The notes under the pieces were generated by a model, which worked only from the letters and a program-made list of their open reading frames with translations, was not told where the DNA came from and made no database searches. The translations under genes were made by a program, and so were the position numbers. From an uncultured Oscillospiraceae bacterium (GTDB taxonomy: Bacteria > Bacillota > Clostridia > Oscillospirales > Ruminococcaceae), in the NCBI GenBank assembly GCA_910579175.1, contig CAJTTB010000009.1:1-64000 (forward strand): a stretch of 64,000 nt of DNA. Direction: 5' to 3'. Below are positions 50,908 through 60,917 of this stretch, piece after piece (the first letter of the stretch is position 1; each line of letters opens with the position of its first letter).

Positions 50908-52833
50908 CTATGATTCCTCTACCAATAATAACCATTCTTCCATATAGGTCTCATTTAACTGCTTAACCTCTTCCAGTCGGTCACATTTTTCTGTCAATAA
51001 TTCATAATTTGAACCCATTTTGGGGTCACCGATTTCCTTTTGCAGTGTTTCAATTTCCGCTTCTGCCTGTTGTATCAGTTTTTCCAATGTCTGGATGCGA
51101 TTGCGGCGTTTAGCATTTTCACTGCGCTGTTGTTTTCCTCTGGTATAACCTTGTTGTTCTTTTACAGGCTTTTGAACCACTTCTAAAACAGGGGGTGTCT
51201 GCTTTACACGATTGATTTTTTCCTGTTCCAAATAATAGTCGTAATTTCCATCATAAAAGTACAAGCCATCGTCGGTCATCTCAATGATTTTTGTTGGAAT
51301 TGCATTTAAAAAATAGCGGTCATGAGATACAAAAATCAATGTTCCTGAAAATTTTTGCAGTGCTCTTTCCAACGCCTCTTTGCTTGCCAAATCCAAATGG
51401 TTTGTGGGTTCGTCAAAAATCAGTGTATTGGAGTGTTCTGATACCATAATTGCAAATCCCAATCTCGCACGCTCTCCTCCGCTAATCACCTGAATCGATT
51501 TGTATACTTGGTCATTGCTAATCAACATCTGACCTAAAATTCCACGAATTTGAAATTCTGGCAGATGTGGAAAACGACTCCAAAGTTCTTCCAAAACTGT
51601 ATTTTGAAAATTCAAATTTTGGTTCTCCTGTTCATAAAATGAAGTGGTGACATTTCTACCCCAGATGATATCACCAGAGTAATCAGGATGTATTCCCAAT
51701 ATGGTCTTAAGCAGAGTGGATTTTCCAATGCCATTGCGTCCTATCAATGCAATTTTTTCACCGCGTTTGATCTGAAAGTGAATATCTTTGCACAATGTCT
51801 TTTGGTCAACTCCTGCACCTACCATCAAATCCAAATCCTCTACTATCAATACATCTTTAACTGGATCGCGTTCAAAGGTAAATTCAAAATGTGGGGTTTT
51901 TTCATAATCAATTGGTTTTTCCAAAATTTCCATATTTGCCATCTGGTGTAGACGGCTTTTGGCACTATTCGAAGTAGAAGCTCTAGCAATATTTTTTTCT
52001 ACATATTCCTGCATAGATGCCAATTTATTCTGTTGTTGTTCGTATTCTTTCCATTCTCTGGTGATGCGCTCCTGTTTTAATTGTTTATACTTGGTATAGT
52101 TGCCCTTATAGGTATATACCTTTGTATGGGACACCTCCCAAATTTTTGTAACCATCTTATCCAAAAAGTATCGGTCATGGGATACAACCAAAATAGAACC
52201 GCGATAACTCAGTAGATAATCTTCTAACCACATCAAAGTGCGAAAATCCAAATGATTGGTTGGTTCGTCCAAAATCAATAAAGTTGGCTGTTCTAACAAG
52301 AGTTTTGCCAATGCCAATCTTGTTTTTTCTCCTCCACTCAGTGTAGAAATCTGGGTACGATATGCTTTATCTTGAAATCCCATACCATTTAATACGGTTT
52401 TAATTTTCACATCAATTTGATAGCCTTCTCTTGCCTCAAAATAGGAGGATAATCGAGTATACTCTTCCGAAATCATAAGATATTCTTCTGTATGATTGTC
52501 TTGTATTCTTGCCATTTGTTGTTCCAATTGGCGAAGTTGTTCTTCAATTTTTTTGAGTTCTTCAAAGACCGTCAACATTTCATCATAGATATTATTATTT
52601 TTGTCTAATCCTGCATTTTGGTGCAGATAACCAATGCTTGTCTTTTTTTCAATAAACACATCACCGGAATCAATTCTGGCATGTTCTGCAATAATATTCA
52701 ACAAGGTCGTTTTTCCTGCTCCGTTTGGTCCAATCAAACCAATTCGGTCATTGTCTTCAATGGTCAAATTAATTTGATTTAATATCACACGGTCTGCAAA
52801 ACTCTTTGTGACATCTTTTATTGTTAAAACCAT
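50908..52833 (-). CDS. ABC-F family ATPase (Uup/YdiF-like)
   Basis: The product (641 aa) has two ABC domains without membrane segments: first Walker A GLIGPNGAGKTTLL and signature LSGGEKTRLALA, second Walker A GRNGIGKSTLL and signature ISGGERARLGFA. A basic linker lies between them, and a C-terminal coiled-coil (about 560-640) ends the protein. ABC-F proteins act on the ribosome as translation factors or protect it from antibiotics. This one has the general Uup/YdiF layout, and the extended interdomain linker typical of antibiotic resistance members is not evident. Confidence 0.93.
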   Translation of the reverse strand: MVLTIKDVTKSFADRVILNQINLTIEDNDRIGLIGPNGAGKTTLLNIIAEHARIDSGDVFIEKKTSIGYLHQNAGLDKNNNIYDEMLTVFEELKKIEEQLRQLEQQMARIQDNHTEEYLMISEEYTRLSSYFEAREGYQIDVKIKTVLNGMGFQDKAYRTQISTLSGGEKTRLALAKLLLEQPTLLILDEPTNHLDFRTLMWLEDYLLSYRGSILVVSHDRYFLDKMVTKIWEVSHTKVYTYKGNYTKYKQLKQERITREWKEYEQQQNKLASMQEYVEKNIARASTSNSAKSRLHQMANMEILEKPIDYEKTPHFEFTFERDPVKDVLIVEDLDLMVGAGVDQKTLCKDIHFQIKRGEKIALIGRNGIGKSTLLKTILGIHPDYSGDIIWGRNVTTSFYEQENQNLNFQNTVLEELWSRFPHLPEFQIRGILGQMLISNDQVYKSIQVISGGERARLGFAIMVSEHSNTLIFDEPTNHLDLASKEALERALQKFSGTLIFVSHDRYFLNAIPTKIIEMTDDGLYFYDGNYDYYLEQEKINRVKQTPPVLEVVQKPVKEQQGYTRGKQQRSENAKRRNRIQTLEKLIQQAEAEIETLQKEIGDPKMGSNYELLTEKCDRLEEVKQLNETYMEEWLLLVEES

Positions 52834-52993
52834 TTGTGTATCCTCTTTATCTTATAATCTTTGATTTAAATGAAAAAGCAACGCAAAATATGTTTTTATT
52901 TTAACGTAGTTTCTTTTTTTTGACAAGTGGTCAACTGCTTTTTTTACAACAAAAAATAAAATACCACTTATTTCAAAAAAATTTTAAAAAGTA

Positions 52994-53022
52994 TTGACAA
53001 TTCTCATCTAATATGATATAAT
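52994..53022 (+). promoter_or_regulatory. consensus promoter of tRNA-Leu (right copy)
   Basis: TTGACA (52994-52999) and TATAAT (53017-53022), both perfect consensus, are separated by 17 bases. Confidence 0.85.
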
Positions 53023-53051
53023 TTCAATCGTTGTAAGCCACTATATAAATT

Positions 53052-53137
53052 GCCGGAGTGGCGGAACAGGCAGACGCCCAGGACTTAAAATCCTGTGGGA
53101 TTAATTTCCCGTACCGGTTCAAGTCCGGTTTCCGGCA
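53052..53137 (+). tRNA. tRNA-Leu (UAA), right copy
   Basis: 86 nt, identical to the minus-strand copy at 45323-45408: GCCGGAG acceptor, anticodon UAA, long variable arm, no encoded CCA. It has its own consensus promoter and terminator. Confidence 0.95.
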
Positions 53138-53145
53138 CTGATAAG

Positions 53146-53178
53146 AAACACCTCAATATGACTTGAGGTGTTTTTCTT
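53146..53178 (+). terminator. terminator of tRNA-Leu (right copy)
   Basis: AACACCTCAA pairs with TTGAGGTGTT (53163-53172) and is followed by TTTC. Confidence 0.88.
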
Positions 53179-53232
53179 TTATGTCATATCCTATATCAAA
53201 AATTTTATCGTTTGCTTGATATCAAAACATCT

Positions 53233-53267
53233 AAAATAGGCAGTTATCTACAAGGATAACTGCCCAA
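53233..53267 (-). terminator. terminator of the GNAT fusion gene
   Basis: GGCAGTTATC (53239-53248) pairs with GATAACTGCC (53255-53264). On the minus strand it is followed by TATTTTA, so the T run is moderate. Confidence 0.65.
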
Positions 53268-53276
53268 TGATAACTA

Positions 53277-54254
53277 TTATCTTGCTTCTTCCCACTTTAA
53301 ATCAGGATATAACTTCCCAGTTTTGGCAAAATATATAACACATTCAGCCGCCAAACCCAAATCATCTAATGCATTTCTCTTTAAAACAGGAGTTTGACCA
53401 CCAATTAGTACAGGAGCTTCCTCTAAAGACACATCATATTGAGAATTGACGGGTTGATACATATGAGATTCTCCTTTTTCATCCCATGTATGAAAGGAAA
53501 GAGAAGCCCAGCCATGAGCCATCTCTACATAGAAAAAGTCTTCTTCACCATATTCATCCAAAGCCAAACATGCGGATGAAATCTGATTTTTTTGAATCTG
53601 ACGAGCCAGTTTTTCGACCGCCTCTTGTGTAACAGGTTTGTCCTCATCATTTAGAAAGTGAATGGCAAGACTGGAAGAATCAACAGGTATAGATGAATTA
53701 GAATTTCTATCTGACTTTAACAATCCATAATAACAAGCGTCGCATATTCCCTGATTGCTTCGATCTGAACTTCGCAGAGTTCCCTCATACTTCATTCCAC
53801 ATTTTTGCATTACTTTACCAGAATTGGGATTTCTTGGATCATGTCTTGATTCAATACGATTGACTCCCACCTCTTCAAAGAAAAAATCTATAACCGCTTT
53901 CATTGCCTCAGAAGTGATTCCCTGATGCCACCAAGATCTTCCGATACAATATCCAATCTCAACCATAGAAACATCTTCATTCATATGAACTACACTGATA
54001 CTGCCAATCGGTTCATCGCCGTTTTCTTTTAAAACAATCGCCCACTGATAATATTTTTCATTAGAATAAGAATTTATCCAATCTTCCAATACAACTTTAC
54101 TGGCATCGATATTGGCATGTGCAGACCATGTTAAATATTTTGTCACTTCATCATCTGACGCCCAATTTTTATACATTGCACTGTCATCTTCACAAACGAA
54201 TCTTCTTAAAATCAATCTCTCTGTTTCTAATTTTTGCGTTCCTCGATGTTTCAT
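53277..54254 (-). CDS. GNAT acetyltransferase with C-terminal Imm1-like domain
   Basis: The product (325 aa) has a RimJ/RimL-type GNAT domain at about residues 1-180 (LETERLILRRF; SWWHQGITSEAMKAV as acetyl-CoA loop; VMQKCGMKYEGTLR). A second domain at about 190-325 has VEMAHGWASLSFHTWD and KRNALDDLGLAAECVIYFAK, which resembles Imm1-type immunity proteins of polymorphic toxin systems. The second domain assignment is weaker. The start at 54254 follows GGGAAGGA; a longer frame (54299) is less likely. A terminator follows. Confidence 0.78.
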   Translation of the reverse strand: MKHRGTQKLETERLILRRFVCEDDSAMYKNWASDDEVTKYLTWSAHANIDASKVVLEDWINSYSNEKYYQWAIVLKENGDEPIGSISVVHMNEDVSMVEIGYCIGRSWWHQGITSEAMKAVIDFFFEEVGVNRIESRHDPRNPNSGKVMQKCGMKYEGTLRSSDRSNQGICDACYYGLLKSDRNSNSSIPVDSSSLAIHFLNDEDKPVTQEAVEKLARQIQKNQISSACLALDEYGEEDFFYVEMAHGWASLSFHTWDEKGESHMYQPVNSQYDVSLEEAPVLIGGQTPVLKRNALDDLGLAAECVIYFAKTGKLYPDLKWEEAR

Positions 54255-54423
54255 ATATTTTATCCTTCCCTTTATAAATTCCCAATTGATAGCTGTCACA
54301 ATAATATCTCAAATTATCACTTTAATTGTATACAAGCATTTAAGTCCATTTTACTTGTTGTCGAATAATGTTAGTGCCAAACAACTTTCATCAAAAAACA
54401 TGGTAGTTTTTTTACATTGTTTA

Positions 54424-55071
54424 TCAGAAATCTCTATCGCCCATTTGATAGAGAATGGCATTGCAAATTGCTGCTGCAATGTTGCTCCCGCCCTTGCGTC
54501 CTCTTGCTACAATATAGGGAATATCTGTTTGTAATATCAATTCCTTTGACTCTACCACATTTACAAATCCCACTGGAACCCCAATAATCAGTTGGGGTTT
54601 TATTTTTTGTTCTGAAATCAATTCATATAATCGAACCAACGCAGTGGGTGCATTTCCAATTGCAAAAATCAAAGGTTTTTGATAGGTTATCGCCTTATCT
54701 ATACTGGCGGTCGCTCTTGTGGTACCATGTTTCTTTGCCTGTATGGCAACATCTTCATCAGACATAAAGCACAAGACCTCTCCACCATATTTTGCCAAAA
54801 TCTTTTTATTGATGCCTGCTTTTGCCATCTGTGTATCTGTTACAATACAAGCACCGTTTCGAATTGCCTCCATTGCCTTTTGCACTGCGTGCTCTGAAAA
54901 AACCAGATTTTCTGTATAATCAAAGTCCGCACTTGTATGAATTGCCCTTTTGATAACCAATTCATTTTCTTTTGGCAATACAATTCCCTTCTCTTTCAAT
55001 TCCATTGAAATCAATTCAAAGCTGCGCTTTTCAATCTCATCTGGCAGTACATTTTGCAACTCTATCTTCAT
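54424..55071 (-). CDS. cbiC: cobalt-precorrin-8 methylmutase CbiC
   Basis: The product (215 aa) is a CbiC/CobH methylmutase, which moves a methyl group from C11 to C12 of (cobalt-)precorrin-8 to form cobyrinate. The catalytic His is H45 in KRAIHTSADFDY. TDTQMAKAGINKK, PQLIIGVPVGFVNVVESK and YIVARGRKGGSNIAAAICNA are the other conserved blocks. It is the last gene of the B12 operon, 21 bases after cobO. It is the only corrin-ring enzyme seen in this window. Confidence 0.94.
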   Translation of the reverse strand: MKIELQNVLPDEIEKRSFELISMELKEKGIVLPKENELVIKRAIHTSADFDYTENLVFSEHAVQKAMEAIRNGACIVTDTQMAKAGINKKILAKYGGEVLCFMSDEDVAIQAKKHGTTRATASIDKAITYQKPLIFAIGNAPTALVRLYELISEQKIKPQLIIGVPVGFVNVVESKELILQTDIPYIVARGRKGGSNIAAAICNAILYQMGDRDF

Positions 55072-55091
55072 TGTTCACACTGCTTTCTATC

Positions 55092-55616
55092 TCATTTTTC
55101 AATCCCAACTCTTGCTGGAATCCCCTTATCATAAGGATGTTTTATCTTTTTGATCTCAGAAATATAGTCTGCTGCTTCCATTAAATATCTTGGTGGATTT
55201 CTCCCAGTGATTACCAGTTCTAAATGTTCTGGTTTGTGCTCAATAAAATCCTTTACCATGATTTCATCTATCATCTGACAGTTTAGTGCTGCCATCAATT
55301 CATCTAAAATCAACAAATCGCACCTTTGCTGCGCTACCAGTTTGAGTGCTTCTTGAAAACACTGGTTGTGCTGTTGTGCACAAAGCTGTTTTTCCTGTGG
55401 TGTCATAGAAAAACTAAATTTTTTAATGCTCTTTTTTCGCAGTACTTGAATATTGGGAATGGATTCGATGATATGCAGTTCACTGGTTGGTTGACTTTTT
55501 AAAAACTGCACCATTACCACCTTCATACCAGCACCCGCCGCACGAATTGCCAACCCCACAGCAGCGGTTGTTTTTCCCTTTCCATCACCGCAATAAAGAT
55601 GTATGAGACCACTCAT
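55092..55616 (-). CDS. cobO: cob(I)yrinic acid a,c-diamide adenosyltransferase
   Basis: The product (174 aa) is a CobO/BtuR-type ATP:corrinoid adenosyltransferase. P-loop [20 protein letters not shown] lies near the start, [11 protein letters not shown] is Walker B, and [20 protein letters not shown] lies near the end. It transfers adenosyl from ATP to reduced cobalt. The ATG overlaps the cobQ stop codon (ATGA), which indicates coupling. Confidence 0.95.
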   Translation of the reverse strand: MSGLIHLYCGDGKGKTTAAVGLAIRAAGAGMKVVMVQFLKSQPTSELHIIESIPNIQVLRKKSIKKFSFSMTPQEKQLCAQQHNQCFQEALKLVAQQRCDLLILDELMAALNCQMIDEIMVKDFIEHKPEHLELVITGRNPPRYLMEAADYISEIKKIKHPYDKGIPARVGIEK

Positions 55617-57106
55617 ATTCCCTGCTCCAATATCTGATAAATTTGTTTCATATCCAAACTGTTCCGAATAGCATCTGCCAGTAAATCATATTGTTTCTCT
55701 TTATAGGCTTTTCGGTCAAAGGTCAAAATTTCAGAAGTATCCAGTCCCTTTTGTTCAAACAGTGCTGTAGCAACTGCTTTTGACACCTCTTCTCGGTCAA
55801 AAATGCCATGTACATAGGTGCCATAAACTTGATGATAATAATTTCCATCTTGTAATCCATTTTCAAATTGAGCAAGATGAGAAATTTCTTCCCGGCATTG
55901 GGTTTGTCCCATATGAATTTCATAACCTTCAAAAGGAATGCCTGAAAGTGCTTGTAACTTCCCAGATACTTGTCCAAAATGACCCTGTACCTGTGTTCTG
56001 GTTTTTTGCTCTGCAAAAACAGTCCGAATGGGAAGCAATCCCATTCCCTTCATTTCTCCACCATATTCTGTGTGATATGGGTCATTTAAATATTCTCCCA
56101 ACATCTGATAACCACCACACACACCAAAAATAATCTTGCCTGCTGCCGCTTGTTTTAAAATCGCAGCTTCTAACCCACTTTCTCGCAACCATTTTAAATC
56201 TTCCATTGTATTTTTTGTACCAGGCAAAATAATCATATCTGGATCTTTTAATTCATTCACTGTCTTTACATAGTAAAGGTGAACTCCTTCAATACATTCC
56301 AATGGATTGAAATCGGTAAAGTTGGAGATTCTAGGCAATCGAATCACCGCAATATCCACCAATCCCACAGTAACCTTGTTTTCAAAACGCTCTGTCAAGC
56401 TGTCCTCGTCGTCGATATCTAAATGCAGATAAGGAATCACACCCACCACTGGTACATTTACCATTTCTTCCAACATCTCCAAACCGGGTTGTAAAATTGC
56501 TTTATCCCCGCGGAATTTGTTGATAATGGTACCCTTTATCATTGCCTTTTCATCCTCTTCCAACAGTGTGAAAGTTCCTACCAAAGAGGCAAATACACCA
56601 CCTCGGTCAATATCTCCTGCCAACAATACTGGTGCTTTTGCCATTTTTGCCATTCCCATATTGACAATATCTTCACTTTTGAGATTGATTTCTGCTGGAC
56701 TACCTGCACCTTCTATCACAATGATATCATACTGTTGAGATAATACAGTATAAGCCTTCATAATATCTGGTATCAGTTTCGATTTATACCGAAAATAATC
56801 TGAAGCACTCATATTTCCGATGACTTCTCCATTGACAATCACTTGAGAACCAACATCATTGGTGGGTTTTAATAAAATGGGGTTCATCATCACAGAAGGC
56901 TCTATGCCCGCTGCTTCGCACTGCATCACCTGAGCGCGTCCCATCTCCAATCCCTCTTTTGTGATAAAGGAATTTAATGCCATATTTTGAGACTTAAATG
57001 GCGCCACTCGATAACCGTCCTGTTGAAATACGCGACATAAACCCGCTACAATCAAACTTTTTCCCGCATTGGACATGGTGCCCTGTATCATAATTGATTT
57101 TGCCAC
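55613..57106 (-). CDS. cobQ: cobyric acid synthase
   Basis: The product (497 aa) is a CobQ/CbiP amidotransferase that amidates four side chains of adenosylcobyrinate a,c-diamide. The N-terminal dethiobiotin-synthetase-like ATPase shows [19 protein letters not shown] and [13 protein letters not shown]. The C-terminal class I glutaminase has Cys in [17 protein letters not shown] and His in [10 protein letters not shown]. The start is GTG at 57106, 10 bases after AAAGGAG, rather than the ATG 21 bases upstream. Confidence 0.96.
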   Translation of the reverse strand: MAKSIMIQGTMSNAGKSLIVAGLCRVFQQDGYRVAPFKSQNMALNSFITKEGLEMGRAQVMQCEAAGIEPSVMMNPILLKPTNDVGSQVIVNGEVIGNMSASDYFRYKSKLIPDIMKAYTVLSQQYDIIVIEGAGSPAEINLKSEDIVNMGMAKMAKAPVLLAGDIDRGGVFASLVGTFTLLEEDEKAMIKGTIINKFRGDKAILQPGLEMLEEMVNVPVVGVIPYLHLDIDDEDSLTERFENKVTVGLVDIAVIRLPRISNFTDFNPLECIEGVHLYYVKTVNELKDPDMIILPGTKNTMEDLKWLRESGLEAAILKQAAAGKIIFGVCGGYQMLGEYLNDPYHTEYGGEMKGMGLLPIRTVFAEQKTRTQVQGHFGQVSGKLQALSGIPFEGYEIHMGQTQCREEISHLAQFENGLQDGNYYHQVYGTYVHGIFDREEVSKAVATALFEQKGLDTSEILTFDRKAYKEKQYDLLADAIRNSLDMKQIYQILEQGI

Positions 57107-57113
57107 TGCCGAT

Positions 57114-58154
57114 TCACTCCTTTTCAATTTGTTTTAATACTGTCATCAACTGTCGATTTTCTTGTTCAGAACGCACTGCAATGCGATAATATCCCGCTTC
57201 TAAACCACGATAGTTAGAACAATCTCGAATCAAAATCTGAAACTGCTTTAGTTGCTGCTGTAACTCCAGATGATGGGAATAAAATAAAATATAATTTGCC
57301 TGCGGGCTCCAAACTTTATATTGTAGGTCAGTCAACTGTTTTAATAAATACTCCCGTTGCTGTTTTACATATTGCCGTGTCTGTTGTGGAAATCCCGTCA
57401 AAGACAGCGCTGCTATTCCCGCAATCTGAGCAGGTGTGGAAACGCTCCAGGGTTGTCCACACAACAACATCTGTTCTAACAATGCCCGATTGCTGCTGAT
57501 TCCATAACCCAACCGCAACCCTGCCAAAGCATACAATTTGGTAAACGCTTTTAAAATAAATAAATTGTTATAGTCCAGATAAGATATCATCTCATATCGT
57601 TTCACATGTTCTACAAATTCTAAAAAGCATTCGTCTACTACCAAAAGAATTTCCCTTTGTTGACAAACTGTTAAAATGCGTTTCATCAAATCTGGTGAAA
57701 TCAATTCTCCAGTGGGATTGTTGGGTTGACACAAAAAGAGCATTTCAATTCCTTGTAATTCATTTAAAAAGGTATCATCTAACGAAAAATAGGAATATGG
57801 ATTCAAATCATAATGCTTTATCTTACAATCAACCATTTTTAATGCCTGCTCATATTCTGCAAAGGTGGGTGCCAATACCATTGCAGTCGTTGGTCTTTTT
57901 GCCAATACCAGACGAAAAATCAAATCAGCTGCACCATTTCCACAAATAATCTGCTCTGGTTGACAATCCTCTTTTTGTGCAATTGCCCGAATTAGCTGTC
58001 TACAAAAAGGATCTGGATAATGTTTCCAACCATCTATCGAACTGATAAGTGCTTGTTTTATTTCCACAGGCATTCCCAATGGATTGATATTGGCAGAAAA
58101 ATCCAACACTGGACCAGCTATCCCATAGATGTCTCCTCCATGAACATATTCCAA
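57114..58154 (-). CDS. cobD: threonine-phosphate decarboxylase CobD-like
   Basis: The product (346 aa) is a PLP-dependent class I/II aminotransferase-fold enzyme of the CobD/HisC group. [11 protein letters not shown] lies at the start, [24 protein letters not shown] and the PLP-binding Lys in [19 protein letters not shown] follow. CobD makes (R)-1-amino-2-propanol phosphate from threonine phosphate for the nucleotide loop, and its place in this operon supports that over histidine biosynthesis. It lies 15 bases after cbiB. Confidence 0.92.
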   Translation of the reverse strand: MEYVHGGDIYGIAGPVLDFSANINPLGMPVEIKQALISSIDGWKHYPDPFCRQLIRAIAQKEDCQPEQIICGNGAADLIFRLVLAKRPTTAMVLAPTFAEYEQALKMVDCKIKHYDLNPYSYFSLDDTFLNELQGIEMLFLCQPNNPTGELISPDLMKRILTVCQQREILLVVDECFLEFVEHVKRYEMISYLDYNNLFILKAFTKLYALAGLRLGYGISSNRALLEQMLLCGQPWSVSTPAQIAGIAALSLTGFPQQTRQYVKQQREYLLKQLTDLQYKVWSPQANYILFYSHHLELQQQLKQFQILIRDCSNYRGLEAGYYRIAVRSEQENRQLMTVLKQIEKE

Positions 58155-58169
58155 CGAATTTCCCCCTTA

Positions 58170-59138
58170 TCAAAATAATATCCATAATCGAAACAACAAC
58201 GCTATAATCAACATTAAACAAGCAGAGACATATAATAATCGATTTGCCCTTACAATATCCTCAAATTCAATCGGTCGGTCATAATCACCAATGGTTTGTT
58301 TCTGACACAGCTTTCCAAAATAATAAGCATCTCCAGCCAATTGAATGTGTAGCGCTCCCGCGCAAACCGCTTCGGTATGGGCGCTGTTGGGACTGGCATG
58401 ATTTTTTTTATCCCGTTGATAAATATAATATGCCTTATTGGGGTCCATTCTGGTCAATTTTGCTGCAACTATCATCAGATATGCTGCAATTCTTGCTGGG
58501 AGATAATTTGCAACATCATCTAATTTTGCTGCAAATCTTCCAAAATACAAATAACGATCATTGCGATATCCTACCATAGAATCCATGGTATTAATTGCCT
58601 TATAGAAAAAGCCCAAAGGCGCCCCACCAATCATCATAAATAACAAGGGGGCAATGATTCCATCGGAGGTATTTTCTGCCACCGTTTCAACTGCCGCTTT
58701 TGCCACTCCTTCTTCGGTGAGATTTTGGGTATCTCTGCCCACAATCATAGACACCATATAACGAGCACCCTCTAAATCATTTGCTTTTAATCGGTCATAT
58801 ACCTTCATACTTTCCACTTTTAATGACTTTGTCGCTAAAATCTGATAACACATTATCGTTTCAACCATCAAATAAAGCCAGATAGAAATACAAAGGGAAA
58901 GCCACAATACCAAAACTGACAGACCTGTTACCAACACAATTACCACAATGGCAAAACAAACACCTGCTTTTTGCTCTCCTTGTGGCGTCTTGGCAAACCA
59001 GTTGCGAAATACAATTTCTAATTTTGCAATTAGCCACCCAATCAACCGAATGGGATGTGGTAACCAATGCGGATCACCCAAGCACAAATCCAATAAAAAT
59101 CCAAATAGCAACGCCCAAAATGACATTTTCAACACCAT
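58170..59138 (-). CDS. cbiB: adenosylcobinamide-phosphate synthase CbiB
   Basis: The product (322 aa) is an integral membrane protein of the CbiB/CobD-synthase family with about five or six helices. GFLLDLCLGDPHWLPHPIRL is the N-terminal hallmark, and VAENTSDGIIAPLLFMMIGG and HASPNSAHTEAVCAGALHIQ follow. It joins adenosylcobyric acid with aminopropanol phosphate. GGGAG lies eight bases before the ATG. The order cobC-cbiB-cobD-cobQ-cobO is typical of clostridial B12 operons. Confidence 0.95.
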   Translation of the reverse strand: MVLKMSFWALLFGFLLDLCLGDPHWLPHPIRLIGWLIAKLEIVFRNWFAKTPQGEQKAGVCFAIVVIVLVTGLSVLVLWLSLCISIWLYLMVETIMCYQILATKSLKVESMKVYDRLKANDLEGARYMVSMIVGRDTQNLTEEGVAKAAVETVAENTSDGIIAPLLFMMIGGAPLGFFYKAINTMDSMVGYRNDRYLYFGRFAAKLDDVANYLPARIAAYLMIVAAKLTRMDPNKAYYIYQRDKKNHASPNSAHTEAVCAGALHIQLAGDAYYFGKLCQKQTIGDYDRPIEFEDIVRANRLLYVSACLMLIIALLFRLWILF

Positions 59139-59141
59139 ATT

Positions 59142-59753
59142 CTATTCTCCCTCAACCAGCAAAAGATTTTTTTGCACTGTTACTGTTTGATATTGCTCCC
59201 ATTGAGAGGGAGTCACCGACAACAGATAACCCTCTGCATTTTTTACCTGCCAATGATAAAAATTGTGTCTTGGCGATTGCGCATAGGCTTCTAAAATCGT
59301 CATAATGGTGCCACCATGTATCACCATAGCAATGGTTTGATAATCTTGTTTGAAACTATAGGTAATCCACTTGACAAATCCACGACATACTCGAGTGGTG
59401 ACCTGTTGTCTACTTTCTCCATTTGGAAATGGCATGTTGCCACCACTATCCAAAAATGCCTGATAAGCGGGATGATGTTGTAATTGCTGATAGTTTTGAT
59501 TTTCAAAATCCCCAAAGTCTGTTTCGCAAAAATCATTTTCTAGTGTCATTGGCTGGTTGGGATAACATATATTTGCTGTCTGAATACAGCGTTTCATCGG
59601 GCTGACAATGATATACTCTGGCATTGGTTTGATTGGTTTCACTGTTTTTAATTCTGCAATCCCCTCTGAACACAGTGGCTCGTCGGTTCTTCCAATATAT
59701 CTCTTTTCCAAATTCCCCATGGTCTTTCCATGTCGTATCAATTGTATTTGCAT
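59142..59753 (-). CDS. cobC: alpha-ribazole phosphatase-type histidine phosphatase CobC
   Basis: The product (203 aa) is a histidine (phosphoglycerate-mutase-like) phosphatase: RHG catalytic motif in LIRHGKTMGNLEKRYIGRTD, second-His block in VIHGGTIMTILEAYA, and IIVSPMKRCIQTANICY in between. In the B12 pathway it removes the 5'-phosphate of alpha-ribazole or of the finished cobalamin phosphate. The start follows AGGAG by seven bases. Confidence 0.9.
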   Translation of the reverse strand: MQIQLIRHGKTMGNLEKRYIGRTDEPLCSEGIAELKTVKPIKPMPEYIIVSPMKRCIQTANICYPNQPMTLENDFCETDFGDFENQNYQQLQHHPAYQAFLDSGGNMPFPNGESRQQVTTRVCRGFVKWITYSFKQDYQTIAMVIHGGTIMTILEAYAQSPRHNFYHWQVKNAEGYLLSVTPSQWEQYQTVTVQKNLLLVEGE

Positions 59754-59762
59754 GATGATCTC

Positions 59763-60140
59763 CTACTTTATCTGAACAGCAACCCCACAGGTCACACGAT
59801 ATACTTGTTTTGCTTGTTTTGCAAGTTTACAGCAAATGCGTCCAACTTCTTCCCGATAATGTCGTTCAAAGGGCTCCATCGGCACCACGCCACAACCAAT
59901 TTCATCTGAAATAATAATGACATCTGGATTTTGTTCTAATATCCGTCGCACCATATCTTGCACATCATCGACAGATTCCTTTAACATCCGACGCACCCAC
60001 AAATGAAACTGCCAAATCACTGGCTTTTCCAATAGTTCTTCAGTACTACAATCCGCTCCATTCGCAATCGTTTGCTGGTGAAATTGTTCCTGTACCCAAT
60101 CCAATTTTCCTTGATGACTTCCGCCTATAACCAATTTCAT
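59763..60140 (-). CDS. short CobU-like protein
   Basis: At 125 aa this product is shorter than the full CobU encoded at 60908. It has a P-loop (VIGGSHQGKLDWV), and IIISDEIGCGVVPMEPFERH, REEVGRICCKLAKQ and YRVTCGVAVQIK match the C-terminal half of adenosylcobinamide kinase/guanylyltransferase. The middle is missing, so it may be inactive or a regulator or kinase-only variant. It is in the same run as the full-length enzyme, with cobS in between, so it is not a simple annotation duplicate. Confidence 0.78.
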   Translation of the reverse strand: MKLVIGGSHQGKLDWVQEQFHQQTIANGADCSTEELLEKPVIWQFHLWVRRMLKESVDDVQDMVRRILEQNPDVIIISDEIGCGVVPMEPFERHYREEVGRICCKLAKQAKQVYRVTCGVAVQIK

Positions 60141-60152
60141 AACTGATTTCTC

Positions 60153-60917
60153 CTAACATTTTTGTGCGATTACGATTGCACCAAGCATAGAAATCTCACA
60201 AATTTGCAAAAAATACCCTGCCAAATCTCCAGTAGTACCTCCAAACTGTCGATAAGACATCACGCGATAGTAAAAAAATGTCAAATACGCCGCAACAATT
60301 GCTGCAAAACCCAAACAAATATCCAACAACAGCATAGCCGTCATACAGATGACAATTAAAATCCCCATTGCGATTTTCACATTTCGCTTTTGTGCTGTTT
60401 CTGAAAAGGACGCCAACAATCCGCTATTCTTTGCACATCGAAATCCCACTACAGAAAAACCGCTCAAACTGCGGGACAACACATAGCCAACACCCAATAT
60501 CAAAATCACAGTTGTATCAAATTGCAATTCGCTCCAAAGGGCAAAGCAGAGTAAAAAATAAACCACACAGCCCATAATGGCAAAAGCGCCAGTATGGGAA
60601 TCCTTTAAAATTTCTAATTTTCTTTCGGTTGTCTGATGAGAACTTAATGCATCTACCGTGTCGCAAAAGCCATCCATATGAATTCCTCCCGTTATGAAAA
60701 AAGGAATCAATGTAAAAACAACTGCGCTCAGCACAACACCAATGGAAGCTGTTTTAGAAATCCAGCTCCAAAACCACTGTAACAATCCAATCGGAATCCC
60801 TACCAGTGGAAAAAAACAAATGGCATATTTCATATTCTGTTTATTCCAGTCTGCATAAGGCATGGGAATACTGGAATACATAGAAAATGCAATCTTAAAT
60901 GATTCTATTAATCGCAT
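60153..60917 (-). CDS. cobS: adenosylcobinamide-GDP ribazoletransferase CobS
   Basis: The product (254 aa) is a polytopic membrane protein with about six helices, of the CobS/CobV family. FFITGGIHMDGFCDTVDALSS carries the metal-binding DGxxD-like motif, and LKDSHTGAFAIMGCVVYFLL and FGGTTGDLAGYFLQICE are the other conserved blocks. It makes cobalamin (phosphate) from adenosylcobinamide-GDP and alpha-ribazole. Its start overlaps the end of cobU by 10 bases. Confidence 0.95.
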   Translation of the reverse strand: MRLIESFKIAFSMYSSIPMPYADWNKQNMKYAICFFPLVGIPIGLLQWFWSWISKTASIGVVLSAVVFTLIPFFITGGIHMDGFCDTVDALSSHQTTERKLEILKDSHTGAFAIMGCVVYFLLCFALWSELQFDTTVILILGVGYVLSRSLSGFSVVGFRCAKNSGLLASFSETAQKRNVKIAMGILIVICMTAMLLLDICLGFAAIVAAYLTFFYYRVMSYRQFGGTTGDLAGYFLQICEISMLGAIVIAQKC

